Positions 48,201 to 57,653 are shown, numbered from the stretch's first letter. The stretch is 64,000 nucleotides of DNA from Sycon ciliatum (GCF_964019385.1 NC_088650.1:24819711-24883710); one strand, 5' to 3'. A program made the numbers and translations. The notes: a model not told the origin generated them from the letters alone.

Positions 48201-51200
48201 CCAATGTCAGCATGACACTCAACGTTGCCCCGTGCAAGGCTGACCCGTCCACCAAGGACACGTGTTTCATTGATGTCCGGGAGGTAAGGACTAAGCCGCA
48301 GCTGCGATACTAGTGGGCACTTCATTCATCCAGCTTGTCACATGACCAAATCTGCGTAGAATCTGTGCTTGGCACATGGACTGCTGATGCATATGATTAT
48401 GGTCTGGATCATGACTGTGTCCTTTGGATTCAGGGATTAAACTGTGCTTGGAACATGGCTATCCCATCTAATATATGTGAAGCATCTCTGTTAGATTGAA
48501 ACAAGGAAAACCGTGGGGCACAAGTTATGCGTTAGAGTCCACCAACTAAACCAAGTTTTGAACAGCCAGACATGCACAAGATAGCACCAGACTGACAAGG
48601 AGTACTGAGACATTCCACGGCAAGGAAGTGAGCTTGAGGACTGCTCGATAGCGCTAACCAACGGCCTTCCAACTTGCATGGAAGGTTCATGGATATTAGT
48701 GATTAATTCCAATCTTAGTAATTACATCTCTGTTAGGTTATAATTTGGCTGGAAGGTTAGGATCCAGACTACAGAGGAAGTGCAATGTCAGTGTACCTGA
48801 CCACCAGTATAGCTGATGTACAAGTAGCACATGTACTCATGTATGTTTGTGTGCATGCATATAACATGTGTGCGTGTGTATGTGTGCGTGTGTGTGCGCG
48901 CACGTGCGTGCGTATGTATGTCGGTGTATGCTGTACAGGTGGCTAGTTTTGTCTCTGCAACAGCTCAAGTATCTAAACTGGGCAGTGATGAACACATCAT
49001 CTCCGTTGGAGGTAAGTCATGTGACAACACTGCTCTTGAGTCATGTGACAACACTGCTCTTGAGTCATGTGACCACACTGCTCTTGATGTGCATGGTAGG
49101 CTGACAAGTCTTGTGTGCACTGCATTGGACAACCTGTTGTTCTATGTTCATGTACATGCAGTGTGGCATGTGTGAGTTTTTGTACTGTACAGAGACAACC
49201 TCTTGAATAAAGTAGCGCCGCATTGCTATTTGCTATTTGCTATTTTATTCATGAGGTTGCATTTCTTTGACCAGTACTGTAAACTCCGCTGATAATTTGC
49301 TTCATGGGATTGATTTCCTTCAGCTGCAACCAGCAAGACCAACACACCAGAGAAGGAACCAGGATGGATGGAGCACTTATACAAGTACGGTTTACCAGGA
49401 ATTGGCACCGTGCTACTGGTGGGGGTGGCTGCGACCGTCGTGTTTAAGCGCAAGAAGCGGCTCCGAGCCCGCACCGTCAAGATCTTCCCGGAGCCAAGCC
49501 GTAAGCGGGCCTCTTCGGGTCGCAAGTCTCCAGCCGGTGCTAGTGCCTGTGGCCAGGATTCAAGCATGGAGATGAAGTGAGTAAAATGTAGATATCCAGT
49601 TGTACCCAGCACCGTTATGCAATCCTTGACTATATGAAAACAGTATCTGGACCATGATTATCCAACCCTGCCTTTCCACCTACCGGTTATCCACACACAC
49701 GACTATTGGAATACAGTATGCAGTAGAGGTACTACATGTACCACAAAGGAGAACACAAAAGTCTGTCCCCGGGGAAAATTGCGATTCCGCGGCCGCGTTT
49801 TTTTCCGCGTTTTTTGCGATTTTTTAAAAGACCGCGTTTTCCGCGATTTTCCCGCGTTTTTTGAACTTTTTTGTTGCACCACACGTACACACAGTGCACT
49901 GTTCGGTCAGCAACGTCTCATCGTGGCGGCTTTTTACTCAAATATGACCAGTGCTTACACCAGAGACTTGTAACTGATTGATTTCACTACATACTCACTG
50001 AAAATTGCCGCACATCAATATTATTCACCGCATATTTACCGCATATTTACCGCAAATTCACCGCAAATTATGCCATATTATGCCGCGTTTTCCCCCGCGT
50101 TTTTTTGCGATTTTTTCCGCAATTTTCCCCGGGGACAGAAAAGTGTACTCGGGATCAGGAGTACTTCTTATCCAAACCGTGATTCATGGTCTACACAATC
50201 TTGGGCAATGCACCGACGCCCCGGACAATGTGCACCTAGAGTATTGCACCTGAACTGGCAAGCAGCCATCGACGCCCTATGAAACGGTTTAGACCAGTGC
50301 CTCACTAGCAGTCGTCCCTCCCCCTTTACCACAATGTGATGTTATCTTTCACTCTGCTTCTTTCACGACCATCTACCCATTGTCGTCACTATTATTCATT
50401 TCCCCTCCTCCTCCCCTCCTCACGCTTTTACTGCATTATGCATATTCGGGAATATAGTAAAAAAATAAAAAAATAAAAAAATCTGAATGCTGTCGCAATG
50501 TTAGAATAGTGTTTTTTTTGCTTTCCATCTTGTTCTTACCCTACTTTGTTGAGAGGTGTAACCTTTACTCACCAGATAAAGCTTTCTACCCAAATTGTCA
50601 CTGGGACTCTTGCATTTACAATCCTTCTTGATTCAACCACTCACAAGTATACAAGAGATCCACAACTTCCAAATTTTGCCATAGGGAAGTTCCCTGCAAT
50701 GATAGTAACAGCAATTGTAAACTGCAACATGCTAAGCCAGCGACAGAAATTAATTGTGGACTAAATTACTTGCCCTGCCCTTGCTTGATCTTTGACCACA
50801 AACCCTTTAGTTGCTCTATTTCAAAATTTGTGTGAAAACATGCTGCTCATAGCAAAAGAATCATAATTATGATAATCAGAGATGGATCCACGCTATCTTG
50901 AAACAAGCCAAGAAATGTGCTGTGAAATATCAATTAAAATCAGGATACCGACCGACCACCTTACCTGAAAAGTTACTTATATAGCCTATCCTGGCTCTGA
51001 ACTTCACACCTGAAATGATTGGTCAACTGCCTTTGCCCAATGAGAGTTCAGTGAGTGTTTGAGTGATGTGTTTGCAAGCCGAGAATAAGCAGAGAATATT
51101 CTAAAAGCGCGTGTGTGCGTTCATTTGCTGCATGTGTGCTTTACAGGGATCCGAAGTCTCCCAAACCCATCAAGGAAGGTGCGTGGATGACGGAGAGCAA

Positions 51201-54200
51201 CACGGAGCCCATCAGCATGCACCCTGGTCTCGTTCACTACCGTATCAACAAGCCGAGCGGCGCTGGCGGTCGACGCGTGTCTCCAGTCGGTATGAGTGGC
51301 GATGGCGCTGACACTGCTATTAGCAGTTCCCAGCACTCACTCAGACACACTGGTGGTCAGACAAGCTCAGGTGGCAACACTATGGGGGATCCTATGACGA
51401 TAATCGGCAAGCCGCCGACAACGTCACTAGCCAATTGGAGTACGCTACACAAGCAAGCGGCCAGTGGCGGCGGTGTAGGTGGCCACTTGTCAGGACCCAT
51501 ACTCACACCGCCCAGCGACACCAGCAGCGAGGATCTGGACCGCGTGCTGTCCAACGTCAACTCGCGCGGCCCGGACGGCATCACGCCTCTGATGCTGGCT
51601 GCTTGCAATCCAAGCCAGTACGCCGACATGAAGCCGCACCACGCCCATCGCATGATGCCACCTCAGTCCCATCTGCCCCCGGGCATGGGAAACCCGTTGG
51701 ACCCGCATGGCATCATGTTTGCCAACCCGATGGCGATGACAGCAATGACGACGGCACACTCCGAACTCTTCTACGGCATGGGCCCGGCGGCACCAGAAAG
51801 CTTCCTGCAGAGACTGCTGACCATGGGTGCCGACTGCAACGCCAGGACGTACTCGATGCAAGAGACGGCTCTTCACCTGGCGGCCCGCTGCGGTGTGGCA
51901 GATAATGTCAACGTGCTTCTCCACTACGGCGCTGATCCAAACGCAGTAGATAAATACGGTGCCAGCCCACTGCACGCTGCTGTGTCGGCCGGGGCTACGG
52001 CTGTTGTTCAGGTTAGCTACAATGGAAAATAGAACACAAACCAGAATACAGAAATACTGCCTCGACATGATTCCAACGAAAAAGAACTCTAATAATGCAC
52101 GTGTTCTGTATCAAGAACATCCCCGGGATATGAGAACATTCTACATTCTGAACTTAATTGTCCTATGGAACTTGTGACGGTCTTGACAAAGGAACCTCTC
52201 AAAAGGCGGAAGAGACCAAAGTAGATTGGTTTCAGGTCCTTATCATGATTATTAACTGAATGCACGTGGACAGTATTCATTGTATGAACAGTGGACAGGT
52301 GGCATTATGTGATCCATAGGCGCAGTGGTCAACTGGTCTGGAACCAACATGACTGCATTGTTATGTGGTCGATGTGCAGCAGCTCTACATGAGGTGCATC
52401 AATCAAACACTATTTTTCATGTTTGCGTGTTGCACCCATGCTCCTTTCCCTTACGTCCAGGTACTCCTGGGTCATGAAGCCACCAACATGGATATCCAAG
52501 CAGAAGACGGCACCACTGCCCTTATGGTGGCTGCGCGCAGTGCCGACGAAGTTGAACTGAATGCGATCACGGATCTCCTTCTCAGGCATACCAAGCCACC
52601 TCATCAATCTATCAACGCCATTGACAATGAAGGTAAGCTATCAATTCCCCTTAGTCGAAACTCAGATTTTGAAATGCACACCCAGTTGCAGCAACACAAA
52701 ACATACATACTTGCCCATATGTATCATGAATAACAGGGCATGTTGCACCCAGTACAAGACTGAGCCCATTTTTTAGTGAGGAATTATTTTCAGAGTAGAG
52801 GTATGGTGGCTCTTACATTTTTTACTTCCGCTCTGTTCTCTCGTTTCGGTGGCCAGGTCGTACTGCCCTTCACTGGGCAGCAGCAGTTGACAACGAGAGT
52901 GCAACAAGACTTCTGCTCAAGTATGGAGCACAGAAGGATGCACAGAACCACAAGGTATGTCTATCGCGGCATATCATGGACTGCAATCATAGATTTGATA
53001 AGTGAATCAGTGCAAAAAAATAATACAACTTGCACATGCATATACATGCTTTCCTCCTGTCGGAAAACATAAACACATTCCTAACATCCTAACTCATCTC
53101 ACTGCTGGGATTCATTGTGTGTGTGTGTGTGTGTGTGTGTGTCAGCTAGTTCGGTTGGTGGGTACACTTATGCCTGATTGTGTTGGGTCTGTTGCCAACG
53201 GGCTCGGCTACTTGAAGGTGTAATGTTGTACCTGCCACCTTTGTTGGTTCCAGGGTTCATATACTTTCTATTTGAAGTATACATACCTGTTAACCATGGA
53301 CTGCTTCTGGCTAGATTAACTCTTGTGTAATCAATGGTGCTAGTGAAGCTAATATCAGATCCACTCTGATTTAGCCACCCACACTAGTAGCACGTATTAC
53401 CTTCACTGGGGGCAGGGGTAACTGCAGTTGGATCCCAGGACGGATACCCTGATGCCGTCAATCCTTTTTCTGCACCTTGTCCTCACCCACTTACTGAGGT
53501 GTGGTAAGCCCATAAGTGGGATCATTTTCAAGTCCACCCAGAGTTTTGGGGATTTCAGGGGGTGTCGGCCGTTGGGCGGTTCAATAGCCAATTGAGTCAT
53601 CTTTCCAAGATTCCTTTTGAGTCTCTCTCCCCTCTCCCGGGGAGACCCACGTGACCAGTTTTGGCAGTGTGCAACAAGTACAACAAGTACAAGTGTGTGT
53701 GTGTGTGTGCGCGTGCGTGTGTGTGCATGTGTTCCTGTCTACCTCACACAGGGTGAAACACCATTATACATGGCAGCGCAAGACGGCTCACCTGCAACGG
53801 CCAGAGTCCTGCTTGAGAACTTTGCTAGTCGCAACATCCTGGACAACATGGAACAGTCTCCGCTGGATATTGCACGCAAGTTGCATGCCCGTCAGGACAT
53901 CATCCAATTGCTGGAGAACATGTCAATCGGGACGGTTGCTATGGCACATGCAAATGCCGCCGTCACCGCCGCTGCTATGCCCACGTCGGTTGCTGCAGCT
54001 GCGGAGTATGCCGCTCGCTTTGCACCGACCAGCAACTTCAGCATGATGATGGCGGCCAACGCGGCTGCGTCCGCTGCACAGGAAGCTGTCTCCTCCTGCC
54101 AGTCTCCATCGGAGCAGTTCTCCAAGCCAACACCACCGATACCGATGCAGCAACGGCCAGAGTTCAAACGTTCACTCTCGACTTCCGGCCAGGCAATGTC

Positions 54201-55782
54201 CGGAGGAATGGCGTTCCACTCGGCTAACATAGGCCATGCGTCAAGAGGCCAGCAGTCGGCCAAGGCCTTCCAGCCTCACCCTCCACCTCGTCAACACTCC
54301 CTGCTGCAGAAGCAGATACGCAATTCACCGCCACCCAATAGTATTGGTGCGAGTGCACCTGCATCGTCGCAGCTCAGGAGAAACGTGACGTCGTCTGCTG
54401 CGGCTGCCCATCTCACGGACTTGCAGCACCAAAAGCAGCAGCAGCAGCAGCACCAAAAGCAGCAGGTACTGTCACACTCGCACACCGCCGGTAGTAACAC
54501 TCTGCACTACCTGCAAGCGAATAAGATATCCTGCCGGCGGTCACCTGACAGTCAGGACAGTAGCAAGAGCAGTCACGGTAGCAACATGCAGCAAAACTTG
54601 AGCCCCGCGCCCGGCAGTGAAGCTTCCCATGGCAAGCTGCTGCATCCACGGCATGCATCCGTGTCTGGGTCGTCCGGTACAGAATCTTTGTCGCCACCAG
54701 CCCAGCACTCACCACAGAGTTCCATCACAAGCCCGAGAAGCGCTGGCTCTGGGTCTGTGAGTCCTAAGTCGCACTCGGATGCGTCCAGTCAACAGCAGAG
54801 GAACCTTCAGGACCTTGCTCATCTCCGCCATGTGCAGCAGCAACGCCTGCAACAGAAACAGAAACAACAAGTTATGTTGGAATGCAGGCGACAGCAGCAG
54901 GAAGGCCTGATGGCCATGTGGCATCAACAGCAGCAGCAGCAACAGCAGCAACAACAGCAGCAGCAGCAACAACAACAACAGCAGCAGCAGCAGCAACAAC
55001 ACCACCAGCAGCAAGTTGCCTCCCTAGCTAACCGCTCTGGCATGCACGGTGACAAAATTGACCCATCCTTGCCGTTGTGCAGCGAGTCGAATGACCCCAT
55101 GCGACTGGACAGTCAGTTGTATCAGCAACTTAGTACTGCGGCTGCTGGACTGCCTGCACTTGATGGCAACGTGGATGCTGGGCTTTTGCAGGAGTTGGAG
55201 AATAGTGACATGATGGCTAACTTTCTACCTGCGTACCCACAGGTCGGCATGGCCGCCGCGCAAGACCTGATGAAGATGGAGCAGCAGCTTCTGCTGCCCC
55301 TGCCCGAGGAAAGTGCATCTATTCCCGGTGCAACTGTTGCAGCAAGTTCACAGCCGTTTGCAGCTCCGTTCAGTGTCGCTGATTCGTATAATGTGGCAGC
55401 AGGTATGAATAGCATGATCATGCAGCAGCAACAACAGCAGCAGCAAACACACCACTCTGCGTCCGACTCCGGCACTAGCACCGACCACGGGCACCTGCTA
55501 TCTAGCGATAGCTCGCATCACTCTCCCGCTGCATCTTCCTCGTCACCATGGCGATCCCTGTCGCCGCAGACAGCCTTCTCGGACAGTGGCGGGAGCAGCT
55601 CCACAAGCCCACCGCAGTCCGATGACAGCCTGAAAACGCACTGGACGCAGCCGGACTCCGCGCTCGGTCCCTCCGCTCGCCATAGAGCACCTGCAATTGG
55701 AGCAGAGGCATCTAAGCTGACTCACAACCAGCAAATGCAGCATGCAGCAGCACCACAGGTGCCCTTGCACAAGAATCATTAG
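30514..55782 (+). CDS. NOTCH: Notch receptor (gene-level model, 25 exons, 2174 residues)
   Basis: Exons: 30514-30580, 33882-33951, 34629-34756, 35523-35645, 36163-36265, 36695-36845, 37125-37335, 39973-40060, 41032-41211, 41628-41833, 42464-42663, 43141-43655, 44339-44622, 45068-45120, 45698-45903, 46118-46226, 46476-46640, 47769-47857, 48199-48283, 48939-49011, 49324-49576, 51147-52011, 52461-52632, 52857-52954, 53752-55782. All boundaries are GT-AG, all phases match, and the 6525 nt divide into 2174 codons plus stop. Module order is signal peptide, about 19 EGF repeats, three LNR modules, NOD, furin site, NODP, one span, RAM, ankyrin repeats and a polyQ/Ser-rich C-terminus. It is a cell-surface receptor activated by DSL ligands, and its released intracellular part acts in the nucleus with CSL. 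The ectodomain is much shorter than in bilaterians. Confidence 0.95.
32033..32079. repeat. 11-bp minisatellite, four copies
   Basis: Four exact copies of AGAGATCATGG in Notch intron 1. Confidence 0.85.
32751..33000 (+). mobile_element. Family 1 hammerhead retrozyme, single unit with processed 5' end
   Basis: The element starts with CGCAGATTGAG, exactly the sequence that follows the ribozyme cleavage point, continues through one full unit, and ends with the family 3' terminus ATTGAG. The 5' end therefore coincides with a self-cleaved RNA end. It is more diverged than the other copies and carries a compensated stem II. It lies in Notch intron 1, sense strand. Confidence 0.85.
32951..32994 (+). 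ncRNA. Hammerhead ribozyme, type I (family 1, covarying stem II)
   Basis: Stem I CTGCG/CGCAG and both cores are unchanged. Stem II is GTCC/GGAC here against GTTC/GAAC in all other copies: a U-A pair has become C-G by changes on both sides. The loop is GCAAA, stem III is CAG/CTG with a two-base loop, and the cut is after GTC at 32989. The double change is direct evidence that the RNA structure was selected. Confidence 0.9.
33003..33470. repeat. (TATG)n and (GA)n/(GATA)n microsatellites
   Basis: A TATG tract at about 33003-33067 and a purine tract of nearly 300 bp at about 33180-33470 with GACA and GATA interruptions. The long Arg/Glu and Ser/Leu frames across it are artefacts. Confidence 0.95.
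33882..44622 (+). CDS. NOTCH: Notch exons 2-13: about 19 EGF repeats
   Basis: Twelve exons give residues 23-775. Each module shows the six-cysteine EGF spacing with a C-x-C-x-x-G-[YF]-x-G-x-x-C end. Many carry the calcium-binding D-x-[DN]-E-C start (for example [40 protein letters not shown]). These regions bind DSL ligands and receive O-fucose at C2-x4-[ST]-C3 sites such as CQRNGTC and CLNGGTC. Introns mostly enter modules in phase 1 or 2, and splits inside modules are common. The first module (QPGICKNC...) is atypical, with extra cysteines. The largest exon (43141-43655) holds more than four modules without an intron. Confidence 0.93.
34149..34333. mobile_element. Probable hAT-like MITE with poly-G tracts
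   Basis: Ends AGGGGCGTAGC and GCTACGCACCT are inverted repeats, and the flanks CCTCATCC and GCTCATCC agree at seven of eight bases. The interior has two long G runs. It lies in the intron between Notch exons 2 and 3. Confidence 0.65.
38076..38957 (+). CDS. Divergent 14-3-3-family protein, intronless, nested in a Notch intron
   Basis: A single frame of 293 codons starts at the first ATG of a tandem pair at 38076. Residues 32-280 follow the whole 14-3-3 fold. Residues 46-77 align without gaps to helices B-C, including L-N-x-E-E-R and the xLAV signature. Residues 115-165 align without gaps to helices E-F ([20 protein letters not shown] then LRIK). Later helices keep RLTTA..LSEFLL and the [17 protein letters not shown] pattern. 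Normal 14-3-3 proteins are dimers that clamp phosphoserine peptides. Here the four pocket residues are all changed: Lys49 to Asp79, Arg56 to Leu86, Arg127 to Val160, Tyr128 to Phe161. A basic Arg/Ser tail follows. It lies between Notch exons 7 and 8, same strand. Lack of introns suggests an old retrocopy, and the open frame suggests it is kept. Confidence 0.88.
   Translation: MMVSVSTIVCPRSGQRQQPQQIPGATASNAVQAEKLRWQARRAYMASDWHRLRECVLSIVRLQPGLNVEERFYLAVSQDSICQSLLDSYTDLCAFDKRNADGGAVFLEKDLNHAYRVEVANELKKMCQDLLGLLLTTLLPYSLDMEARVDFLRIKASQHVFLGLVSKADEEFEWARLSFTSAWRKAQALSATSVSRLTTARSLSEFLLTHRKRPDLALSVTLEALRSYDNSLKILNIYLPEPLHPVSTHLVMCMRHDAERWATARDQRRLSLSSLRSVVRSLSRRRAKRASAS
42312..42380. repeat. (GT)n microsatellite
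   Basis: About 68 bp of GT in the intron before Notch exon 11. A similar imperfect tract follows at 42698-42775. Confidence 0.92.
44758..44822 (+). mobile_element. Family 2 retrozyme fragment
   Basis: About 65 bp resembling the GTCAAGT..GTCGGC..GGAGCA..TTTCTTCAC part of the 477-bp unit, in the Notch intron before exon 14. The ribozyme itself is absent. Confidence 0.6.
45068..46226 (+). CDS. NOTCH: Notch exons 14-16: three LNR modules
   Basis: Exons 45068-45120, 45698-45903 and 46118-46226, residues 776-898. Three Lin12/Notch repeats show paired cysteines and the acidic calcium ligands: [18 protein letters not shown], then [20 protein letters not shown], then [21 protein letters not shown]. 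Together with the next domain they form the negative regulatory region that hides the juxtamembrane cleavage site until ligand pulls. The first module is split by a phase 0 intron after its third cysteine. Confidence 0.93.
45139..45228. repeat. (GT)n microsatellite
   Basis: A long GT tract starts about 19 bp after the donor of Notch exon 14 and runs into mixed GT/TATG sequence. Confidence 0.93.
46476..49011 (+). CDS. NOTCH: Notch exons 17-20: NOD, furin site, NODP
   Basis: Exon 46476-46640 encodes the NOD core ([29 protein letters not shown]-like pattern). Exon 47769-47857 encodes a loop with the basic motif SRSKRSK, whose R-S-K-R (residues 964-967) fits the furin S1 site. Exons 48199-48283 and 48939-49011 give the NODP part ([21 protein letters not shown]). 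The start of exon 18 is chosen at the CTAG acceptor at 47767-47768 because the alternative AG 19 bp downstream breaks the frame. Together with the LNR modules this makes the heterodimerisation domain. Confidence 0.88.
47204..47249 (+). ncRNA. Hammerhead ribozyme, type I (family 1, Notch intron, unit 1)
   Basis: Stem I CTGCG/CGCAG, CTGATGA and GAAA cores, stem II GTTC/GAAC, stem III CAG/CTG with a CATG loop; predicted cut after GTC at 47244. Confidence 0.9.
47432..47477 (+). ncRNA. Hammerhead ribozyme, type I (family 1, Notch intron, unit 2)
   Basis: Same sequence as unit 1, 228 bp downstream; predicted cut after 47472. Confidence 0.9.
47660..47705 (+). ncRNA. Hammerhead ribozyme, type I (family 1, Notch intron, unit 3)
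   Basis: Same sequence again, predicted cut after 47700, 68 nt before the first base of Notch exon 18. The branch point and acceptor of that exon must lie downstream of or next to the cut. Confidence 0.9.
49324..49576 (+). CDS. NOTCH: Notch exon 21: juxtamembrane, span and start of RAM
   Basis: Residues 1036-1120. A short juxtamembrane stretch is followed by the span at about 1057-1075 ([19 protein letters not shown]) and a basic stop-transfer FKRKKR. Small and valine residues at the inner end suit gamma-secretase cleavage. The following KIFPEP (1087-1092) occupies the place of the RAM motif that contacts CSL, but the usual tryptophan is an isoleucine (1088). Basic runs RKRASSGRK may serve as a nuclear localisation signal. 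Confidence 0.93.
49763..50138. mobile_element. Non-autonomous DNA element, 376 bp, with 21-bp perfect terminal inverted repeats
   Basis: Starts CTGTCCCCGGGGAAAATTGC and ends in the exact complement, with a 6-bp duplication AAAAGT on both sides (49757-49762 and 50139-50144). The interior alternates CCGCG and T runs. It lies in the intron between Notch exons 21 and 22. The superfamily is uncertain. Confidence 0.82.
51147..52954 (+). CDS. NOTCH: Notch exons 22-24: rest of RAM and most ankyrin repeats
   Basis: Exons 51147-52011, 52461-52632 and 52857-52954, residues 1120-1498. A Ser/Gly-rich linker leads to the ankyrin domain, which begins near 1256 with [16 protein letters not shown], a motif shared with bilaterian Notch. 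Later repeats show [35 protein letters not shown] and [14 protein letters not shown] 60-residue Met/His/Pro-rich insertion separates the first and second repeats. The domain binds CSL and Mastermind. Confidence 0.93.
53752..55782 (+). CDS. NOTCH: Notch exon 25: last ankyrin repeat, polyQ region and C-terminus
   Basis: Residues 1499-2174 on one large terminal exon. It opens with [13 protein letters not shown] and an N-R-D-I-like [10 protein letters not shown] cap, ending the ankyrin domain near 1557. An Ala-rich stretch is followed by Ser/Pro/Gln-rich sequence with an almost pure Gln run near 1890-1919, comparable with the OPA repeat of insect Notch. The last 100 residues are Ser/Thr/Pro/Asp-rich ([21 protein letters not shown]), consistent with a PEST degron for turnover. 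The stop codon is TAG. Confidence 0.95.
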   Translation, partial: GETPLYMAAQDGSPATARVLLENFASRNILDNMEQSPLDIARKLHARQDIIQLLENMSIGTVAMAHANAAVTAAAMPTSVAAAAEYAARFAPTSNFSMMMAANAAASAAQEAVSSCQSPSEQFSKPTPPIPMQQRPEFKRSLSTSGQAMSGGMAFHSANIGHASRGQQSAKAFQPHPPPRQHSLLQKQIRNSPPPNSIGASAPASSQLRRNVTSSAAAAHLTDLQHQKQQQQQHQKQQVLSHSHTAGSNTLHYLQANKISCRRSPDSQDSSKSSHGSNMQQNLSPAPGSEASHGKLLHPRHASVSGSSGTESLSPPAQHSPQSSITSPRSAGSGSVSPKSHSDASSQQQRNLQDLAHLRHVQQQRLQQKQKQQVMLECRRQQQEGLMAMWHQQQQQQQQQQQQQQQQQQQQQQQQQHHQQQVASLANRSGMHGDKIDPSLPLCSESNDPMRLDSQLYQQLSTAAAGLPALDGNVDAGLLQELENSDMMANFLPAYPQVGMAAAQDLMKMEQQLLLPLPEESASIPGATVAASSQPFAAPFSVADSYNVAAGMNSMIMQQQQQQQQTHHSASDSGTSTDHGHLLSSDSSHHSPAASSSSPWRSLSPQTAFSDSGGSSSTSPPQSDDSLKTHWTQPDSALGPSARHRAPAIGAEASKLTHNQQMQHAAAPQVPLHKNH
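54925..55013 (+). repeat. Coding CAG/CAA repeat (polyglutamine)
   Basis: About 29 codons of CAG and CAA mixed, interrupted by two histidine codons near the end, inside Notch exon 25. Mixed codons suggest the amino-acid run itself is retained. Confidence 0.95.
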
Positions 55783-56448
55783 TGAAATGAGAGAGACATA
55801 GAAATGTAGATGCTCTGACTGGCCCAATGTTGGCCTATATCTTACCTTGAAGATTTTGGTATGAATGAGAACTTCAACTGGTGCATGCAAACCCAAACCC
55901 GAGCCAACACACATCGGCCAAAAACAATCGGTACGACATTGTAGTGTTTTCCACTTTTCCCACTATTACGGATTCTTGACCGCAATGAACTCATTCTAAG
56001 TGTTTTGATGTAACAAACATGTCTTCATGTCATTGTTTTCACCATACAGTAGCTTCTTTTTCTGATCTATTCTGGCCTTAGAACACTCATATCAATTATT
56101 AACTGCTTCAGTACACACAGCTATCTCACCCATCATTTCTCACCCATCATTGTCAATATCTATGCTTAGTTTGTTTGCCCGTTGATTGGAAATGGCTATA
56201 TTCCGCGCATGCTCCGCTCAGTGAAAGATTCCTTGTTCCTCATCGTTCAGCTACGCATATGACCGCGTCACTTTACGAGCGTACATTGTCCTCACCATGC
56301 ACTGGTATACAGTGTTGCACTGCTTGCGCAATCAGTGTGTACCATGCTTGCGCAATCAGTGTACCATGCTTGATCCATCACATATTGCTCGATCGCTGAA
56401 CTCCGCACAAAAATCGACACGAAGATGGGTCTGGTGAAAACTGGATAA
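55783..56448. other. Notch 3' flank
   Basis: AT-rich sequence after the Notch stop codon, presumably the 3' untranslated region, up to the start of the inverted repeat. A direct repeat of CTTGCGCAATCAGTGT occurs near 56320-56360. No gene is seen. Confidence 0.5.
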
Positions 56449-57181
56449 GCAGTCCCTCGCGGTGGTCGGCTACTACTTTTTTTATGACACTATTGGCGAT
56501 GCCGAAAAGTGCATATCGACTTAGAAATTTTCGACAGCAGCAGGGGCACGGAACGCGAAAAAATCTAAGTAATAGCCGACCACCGCAAGGGACTGCAAGC
56601 CCATACGATTAGGGTTAGGGTTATGGAGTAGGCGCAAGGCAGATCGTTGTATGGCTGCATGACGGTGAATATGTTGTACTACTATACTGTATTGTATAGT
56701 CCATGTCCCGACCGGTTTCGCTGTATATAGCTCATCAGGAGACGCTTTAGAAAGAGCCGTGGACTAAAAATGTATAATGTGGGCATATAGTGGGATTAGA
56801 TTGGTTTTGGTTAAGCTGAGATGTAGGATATAGTAAGGACTTATACTTGGGCTGGCAATAGTGTGTAAGTATGGACTTACGCCAAAGCTGCCAATGTGAT
56901 ACACAGACTTAGACCTAAAGTTGACGAAAAAATCAAATCGTTATACAGAAATCGATACAGTCATAATTATACTGTCCTATTGAGCATTGAGAATGAGTGA
57001 GAATCGTTACCTTTGGTGCACGTAAACTAGTCAATTTTGGGAAATCGTTATATATGCGCCTCGTTAGAATAATGGCTTTTACAGTAGATAGTGTCTCCCG
57101 TGCTCCATGCTGCTGTTGAAAATTTCTAAGTCGATATGCACTTTTCGGCATCGCCAATTAGTGTCATATTTTGGCTGTTAC
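56449..57181 (-). mobile_element. Left arm of a long inverted repeat with hammerhead, Penelope-like candidate
   Basis: The region about 56515-56930 is the reverse complement of about 60590-61040. The outermost 148 bp (56449-56596) form their own fold-back with 26-bp arms (GCAGTCCCTCGCGGTGGTC). Adjacent is TTAGGGTTAGGGTTA (about 56608-56622), two and a half telomere repeats, then a minus-strand hammerhead. A 90-bp block with GTCGATATGCACTTTTCGGC occurs once inverted and once direct in this arm and again in the right arm. Hammerheads in terminal repeats, inverted repeat copies and short telomeric tracts are known features of Penelope-like retroelements. No Penelope reverse transcriptase is present, so the assignment is inference. 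Confidence 0.55.
56705..56743 (-). ncRNA. Hammerhead ribozyme, type I, minimal (inverted-repeat family)
   Basis: Read on the minus strand: stem I GTCTC/GGGAC (one G-U pair), core CTGATGA, stem II GCT/AGC with a six-base loop, core GAAA, a two-pair stem III within CCGG, and cleavage triplet GTC. Stem III is the shortest of the three families. Its mirror copy at 60782 is identical. Confidence 0.8.
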
Positions 57182-57434
57182 TTAGGGGCCGTCCGTAAAT
57201 ATCGAACTTTTTTCACCAAACGAATTATTTTAGTTTAGACCCAACCCCTCCCACCCTCCCCCTCAGAACGTAAAGATTGTTGACATATACATGCATATAC
57301 AACAAAGTCGCAAGTGTGTCACTGCTCCTATGGCCATGTACATGTATCGAACTTTTCTGAAATGAAATAGACCGATCCCCTTATTATACTGGGTTCGAGC
57401 ACGGGGGCAACCTCTCTCGCGATCGAGCTAGTTT

Positions 57435-57653
57435 TTGAACGTGACAGCATCTTCGACAGTGTGTTTCAGGTTTGTTTTGGAATGTCTTCTGCTTAGTTCA
57501 AGTGGTTTGCGATGGCTTCGAGCGGTGCTGAACCTCCTGCTGGTAGGAGCAGAGTCTCCGAGAGAGACATGGACTCTGATGCAGCTGCAGGATTTTTTCA
57601 AGGCGCGGGAGGGAACGATCTCGGGCTACAAACAGGAGTTACTCCAGAGGTGA
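57435..57653 (+). pseudogene. Transposon-encoded SAP-like fragment
   Basis: The frame contains LMQLQDFFKAREGTISGYKQ followed by a Leu-Leu-Gln-Arg end, matching the SAP pattern of two helices around a short G-containing turn. A good donor (CAGAG|GTGAGT) follows at 57650. The only nearby plausible ATG (57512) is in another frame, so a frameshift or missing exon is likely. SAP domains bind DNA, and in transposon accessory proteins they often precede nuclease domains. No nuclease domain could be read downstream. Confidence 0.4.
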
